Shown piece by piece: positions 6,172 through 8,369 of a stretch of 8,369 nucleotides of DNA. The stretch comes from Pedococcus sp. GTDB taxonomy: Bacteria; Actinomycetota; Actinomycetes; Actinomycetales; Dermatophilaceae. Each line of letters begins with the position of its first letter. Within the stretch, counting starts at the first letter, position 1. The DNA lies in the NCBI GenBank assembly GCA_025936615.1, contig JAICSZ010000069.1, forward strand, positions 1 to 8,369. The letters are read 5' to 3'. Position numbers and translations under genes: made by a program. The notes under the pieces are model-generated. The model was given only the letters and a program-made list of their open reading frames with translations, did no database searches and was not told the DNA's origin.

Positions 6172-7349
6172 ACCCCGATGCCCTCGGTGGGCTGGAACAC
6201 CCGGCTGGAGCCGGTGAACACCACGACGTCGCCGACCTTGGAGTTGTCGTACATCCACTGCGCGTTGGCCGGGGACAGGTTGGTGCAGCCGTGCGAGACG
6301 TTGGTGCTGCCCTGCGCACCGACCGACCAGGGCGCGGAGTGGAGGAACTCGCCCGTCCAGGTCACGCGCAGGTTCCACTGGGTGTCGATCTTGTAGTAGT
6401 TCGGGTTGCCCTTGGGGATGCCGACCGTGGCGGAGTCCATGGTGACCTTGTCCTGCTTGCCGATGATGACCTTGACCCCGGAGCGGGTCTCGGTCAGCTT
6501 CCCGGGCTTTCCGGTGCTGACGGGGATGGTCCTGACGACCTGACCGCCCTGGGTGACCTTCATCTGGTGCGTCTTGATGTTGACGTAGCTGATCATGGAG
6601 GAGCCGATCGAGAAGCTCGCACTGTCGTCGTTGGCGACCCACTTGTCCTTGCCGGTCTGCACCCCGGTCAGCGGGGCACTGACGCTGACCTTGGTGCCGG
6701 GCACCCAGTACTTCGCGGGGCGCCACATCAGCTGCCGGTTGTCCAGCCAGCCCCAGGCCCCCTTCTGGGCGGGGGTGGTCGTGACCTTGACGAGCTTCTC
6801 CACCTGGGCGCGGTACTTGGCGTCGGTGACCGCTGAGTCGAACTGGATGCTCACCGGCGCCCCCACACCGACCGTCTGGCCCGAGTAGAGGATGCCGTAC
6901 GTCGCGGTGACCTTGGGCTTGATCGTGGTGAAGGTGGAGGTCGTGGTCGACGCCGTGCCGTCGGGACCCGACGCCTTGGCGGTCACGGTGTATGCCGTGT
7001 CGGGAGCCAGCAGGCCAGTGGACTTCCACGCGCCGTCGGCGCCGACGTCGCCCTTGACGGCATTGCCCTTGGCGTCGACGACCTTCACGTCACCAAGGGT
7101 GCCGACCGTGGCCTGCACGGTGATGGGCTCGGAGGGCAGCACGCCGGCGCTGTCATCGGCCGGGCTCACGGTCAGCTCCGCCGGCGTGGGCGTGACGGTC
7201 GGCGTGCTCGAGGTGGTGCTGCTGACCGAGCCGGCGACGTTGCTCGTCGACGGGCTGGCCGGACCGCCCTGGCACGCACTGACGAGGGCCGCCGTCGCGA
7301 CCACCGCCAAGGCGGCCGCAAGACCCCGCGAGCGTCGTGTCTGCACCAC
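6123..7349 (-). CDS. L,D-transpeptidase lipoprotein (YkuD domain, Ig-like domains)
   Basis: This enzyme makes 3-3 cross-links in peptidoglycan outside the membrane, using tetrapeptide stems; it is resistant to most beta-lactams but sensitive to carbapenems as a class. The 408-residue protein has a signal sequence with lipobox LVSAC (C26), a Ser/Thr/Pro linker (about 30-58), a first Ig-like domain (about 60-145), a second Ig-like domain (about 150-250) and a YkuD catalytic domain (about 252-380). H337 and S352-H353-G354-C355-T-N match the family motif HX14-17[S/T]HGChN exactly, with 14 residues between H337 and S352; C355 is the nucleophile. A C-terminal segment (about 383-408) follows, as in LdtMt2-like enzymes. 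The start is the GTG at 7349, with AGGAG 8 bases upstream. Upstream in-frame codons back to 7436 are discounted because they lie before this ribosome site. The downstream lipoprotein gene overlaps its 3' end. Confidence 0.95.
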   Translation of the reverse strand: MVQTRRSRGLAAALAVVATAALVSACQGGPASPSTSNVAGSVSSTTSSTPTVTPTPAELTVSPADDSAGVLPSEPITVQATVGTLGDVKVVDAKGNAVKGDVGADGAWKSTGLLAPDTAYTVTAKASGPDGTASTTTSTFTTIKPKVTATYGILYSGQTVGVGAPVSIQFDSAVTDAKYRAQVEKLVKVTTTPAQKGAWGWLDNRQLMWRPAKYWVPGTKVSVSAPLTGVQTGKDKWVANDDSASFSIGSSMISYVNIKTHQMKVTQGGQVVRTIPVSTGKPGKLTETRSGVKVIIGKQDKVTMDSATVGIPKGNPNYYKIDTQWNLRVTWTGEFLHSAPWSVGAQGSTNVSHGCTNLSPANAQWMYDNSKVGDVVVFTGSSRVFQPTEGIGVWQYSFSQWQKQSALV

Positions 7350-7357
7350 TGAATGAA

Positions 7358-7362
7358 CTCCT
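7358..7362 (-). promoter_or_regulatory. ribosome binding site of the L,D-transpeptidase gene
   Basis: On the minus strand AGGAG is followed by 8 bases and then GTG-GTG. It fixes the start at 7349 (the first of the two GTG codons) and excludes the longer reading that begins at 7436. Confidence 0.8.
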
Positions 7363-7416
7363 GTGCCTCTGGCGGCGCATGGCGCGCCGTCGCGTGTGTC
7401 CGTGCCGGCTCGGGCT

Positions 7417-7436
7417 GTGCCGGCCATGGCCGGCAC
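7417..7436. repeat. perfect 20-bp palindrome in the leader of the L,D-transpeptidase gene
   Basis: The half-site GTGCCGGCCA is followed directly by its exact complement with no spacer. It is centred at 7426/7427, about 78 bases upstream of the GTG start. A partial third half-site, GTGCCGGCT (7402-7410), lies beside it in the same orientation as the left half. It could be a dimeric repressor site or an RNA fold; with no loop it is better suited to protein binding. GC-rich background makes chance palindromes more likely than usual, but 20 bp remains long. Confidence 0.55.
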
Positions 7437-7609
7437 TTCCCCACCCGAGGTGTATGACGCCGGGCAGCCCCGAATGGTTGTCTATGCAACTGTGATCGGC
7501 CGGACGGCCACTGTGCCGTGCCCAGCCCCCATGAGTTGGTCCAGGGCGCCTGTGGTGTCCCGGACTCGGTGCCATCCTACCCGCTCGGTGACCGTGTTCC
7601 TGACCGCGA

Positions 7610-7652
7610 CGTGACGGCGCCCCAGCCCGAAGGGGCTGGGGGCGCCGTCACG
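7610..7652 (-). terminator. strong terminator hairpin downstream of ctaF
   Basis: Two arms of 19 and 20 bases (7610-7628 and 7633-7652) pair completely apart from one bulged base, around a four-base loop. On the minus-strand RNA the loop is CUUC. The hairpin starts 12 bases after the ctaF stop codon, with no U-tract. Its length and position make it the likely end of the ctaD-ctaF transcript, isolating the lipoprotein genes behind it. Confidence 0.85.
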
Positions 7653-7664
7653 CGCAGCTGCGGG

Positions 7665-8066
7665 TCACACCGCGTGGGGACCCCGGAAGTACTCGAAGGT
7701 CCACCCGACGAGCGCGAAGGCACCGAACACGGCGCCGATGACGAACAGCCACCAGCCCACCGCGAGGCCCAGGAAGCACACAGCCGCGGTGCCGCCCAGC
7801 GCCAACGGCCACCAGGAGTGCGGGGCGAAGAAGCCGTAGTCGCCCTCCTGCTCCTCGATCTCGCCGTGCGGGTTGTCCTCGGGGCGCTCGGGCAGGCGGC
7901 TCCCGGTGACGCCGAGGTAGAGCGCGATCATCCCGCAGAGCCCGGCGCACAGGAGCAGCCCGAAGATGCCGACCGGTTCCCCTCCCTTGGTGACGAAGGC
8001 GTAGATGACGCCCACCACGATGAAGAAGATCGCGATCTGGCTGAAGATCCTCGTCTCGGTCTTCAT
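7665..8066 (-). CDS. ctaF: cytochrome c oxidase subunit IV, actinobacterial type (CtaF)
   Basis: CtaF is a small membrane subunit specific to the actinobacterial aa3 oxidase, where it packs against the catalytic subunits within the supercomplex. The 133-residue protein has four predicted helices in two pairs (about 9-26 and 33-52; 86-104 and 107-126) joined by a polar loop. The loop carries the family signature: RPEDNPHGEIEEQ (61-73) followed by GDYGFFAPHSWWPL (75-88). The ATG at 8066 lies 3 bases after the ctaD stop, and GAGGAG sits 12 bases upstream inside the end of ctaD, so the two are co-transcribed and probably coupled. The length is normal for the family. Confidence 0.95.
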   Translation of the reverse strand: MKTETRIFSQIAIFFIVVGVIYAFVTKGGEPVGIFGLLLCAGLCGMIALYLGVTGSRLPERPEDNPHGEIEEQEGDYGFFAPHSWWPLALGGTAAVCFLGLAVGWWLFVIGAVFGAFALVGWTFEYFRGPHAV

Positions 8067-8069
8067 GGG

Positions 8070-8369
8070 TCAGTCGCGCTCCTCGTGGTAGCGGGGGTGC
8101 GGGTCCTGGTCTCGCTCACCGGTGTGGTGCGGCCCTCCAGCGGCGCCGGCCTCGGCCACCCCGACGACCCGCGCCAAGGTGTTGGGGTCGGCGTCGACGG
8201 TGCCCGCCGGAGCCGCCTCGGGGTGGTGCAGGTCGAACGCCGGGCGCTCGGAGCGGATCCGCGGGATGGCGTCGAAGTTGTGCCGCGGCGGCGGGCAGGA
8301 GGTGGCCCACTCGAGCGAGGCGCCGTATCCCCACGGGTCGTCGGTCTCGACCAGCGGGGCGTGCCGCCA
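8070..8369 (-). CDS. ctaD: cytochrome c oxidase subunit I, C-terminal part (CtaD, cut by window edge)
   Basis: The last 99 codons of the gene lie in the window; it begins beyond the right edge. Subunit I holds haem a and the haem a3-CuB site where oxygen is reduced, but those parts are outside. What is visible is the cytoplasmic tail after the final helix. It carries the conserved ending of actinobacterial Cta[24 protein letters not shown] (near the edge, residues 10-32 of the fragment), then [11 protein letters not shown] (35-45). About 50 further polar residues rich in His, Ala, Gly and Asp follow, ending HEERD. This tail beyond ERPAF is less conserved and of no assigned function. It is the gene directly upstream of ctaF. 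Confidence 0.9.
   Translation of the reverse strand, partial: WRHAPLVETDDPWGYGASLEWATSCPPPRHNFDAIPRIRSERPAFDLHHPEAAPAGTVDADPNTLARVVGVAEAGAAGGPHHTGERDQDPHPRYHEERD

Larger units (their letters stand above)
7350..7609 (-). promoter_or_regulatory. promoter and leader region of the L,D-transpeptidase gene
   Basis: This 260-base stretch has no credible gene. It must hold the promoter for the two lipoprotein genes, since the terminator at 7610-7652 separates them from ctaF. One candidate reads, on the minus strand, GGAAC (7600-7596), 16 bases, then TAGGAT (7579-7574). GGAAC resembles the -35 of extracytoplasmic-function sigma factors, but the matching -10 (CGTT-like) is missing, so a housekeeping -10 is equally likely. 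That promoter would give a leader of about 215 bases. The leader holds a 20-bp palindrome and several GCCGGCAC-type repeats. I do not recognise a known riboswitch in it. Confidence 0.4.

Noticed and set aside
4785..6396. Long plus-strand open frames over the metallopeptidase and lipoprotein genes
   Set aside because: They run opposite or out of frame to genes with catalytic motifs, and contain only Arg/Gly-rich low-complexity translation.
6172..7029. N-terminal extension of the phosphoesterase gene through the L,D-transpeptidase gene
   Set aside because: The lipoprotein signal sequence lies just after 6171, so a longer N-terminus would bury it; the extension has shadow-frame composition.
7350..7609. 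ydaO (cyclic di-AMP) riboswitch in front of the cell-wall gene
   Set aside because: Actinobacterial wall genes often have one, but I could not find its conserved GGGTGAAT-like and CGCTCTCTTCCC-like segments here.
7363..7614. Short open frame in the leader region on the plus strand
   Set aside because: No ribosome site, no domain, and it covers the palindrome and the probable promoter on the other strand.

Overview
The window is high-GC DNA of an ordinary aerobic actinobacterium. The gene content, the two-CXXCH QcrC, the three-helix QcrA and a CtaF-type oxidase subunit IV point to Actinobacteria. The wording of several proteins suggests Micrococcales, perhaps an Intrasporangiaceae-like genus, but that is recall-based and unverified. 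The dominant content is the locus for the cytochrome bcc-aa3 supercomplex (complex III plus complex IV), which passes electrons from menaquinol to oxygen in the plasma membrane.

Layout, left to right. A truncated gene on the minus strand (start at 262, running off the left edge) begins with an apparent response-regulator receiver domain and is divergent from the respiratory operon. The plus-strand operon ctaE-qcrC-qcrA-qcrB (358-4706) encodes oxidase subunit III, the dihaem cytochrome c, the Rieske protein and cytochrome b. The last three genes are tightly coupled (qcrC/qcrA stop and start share one base, qcrA/qcrB overlap by four). After a strong hairpin comes a small plus-strand metallopeptidase-fold gene (4785-5135). 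A second hairpin covers the stop codons of two convergent genes at 5129-5149.

The right half is on the minus strand and reads from the right edge: the C-terminus of ctaD (oxidase subunit I), ctaF (subunit IV), a strong terminator, a 260-base leader/promoter region with a perfect 20-bp palindrome, an L,D-transpeptidase lipoprotein gene, and an overlapping gene for a phosphoesterase-family lipoprotein.

Together, ctaD, ctaF and ctaE supply oxidase subunits and qcrCAB supply the bc complex, whose dihaem QcrC replaces a soluble cytochrome c as electron carrier to the oxidase. The two lipoprotein genes are envelope functions: peptidoglycan 3-3 cross-linking and probable extracellular phosphoester hydrolysis. 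Their proximity to respiration genes is probably positional rather than functional.

I did not find a previously undescribed system. The points most worth a second look are regulatory: the palindrome in front of the L,D-transpeptidase, possible leaderless starts at three genes, and the receiver-domain gene divergent from ctaE. No RNA genes, insertion sequences, CRISPR arrays or signs of gene decay were seen.
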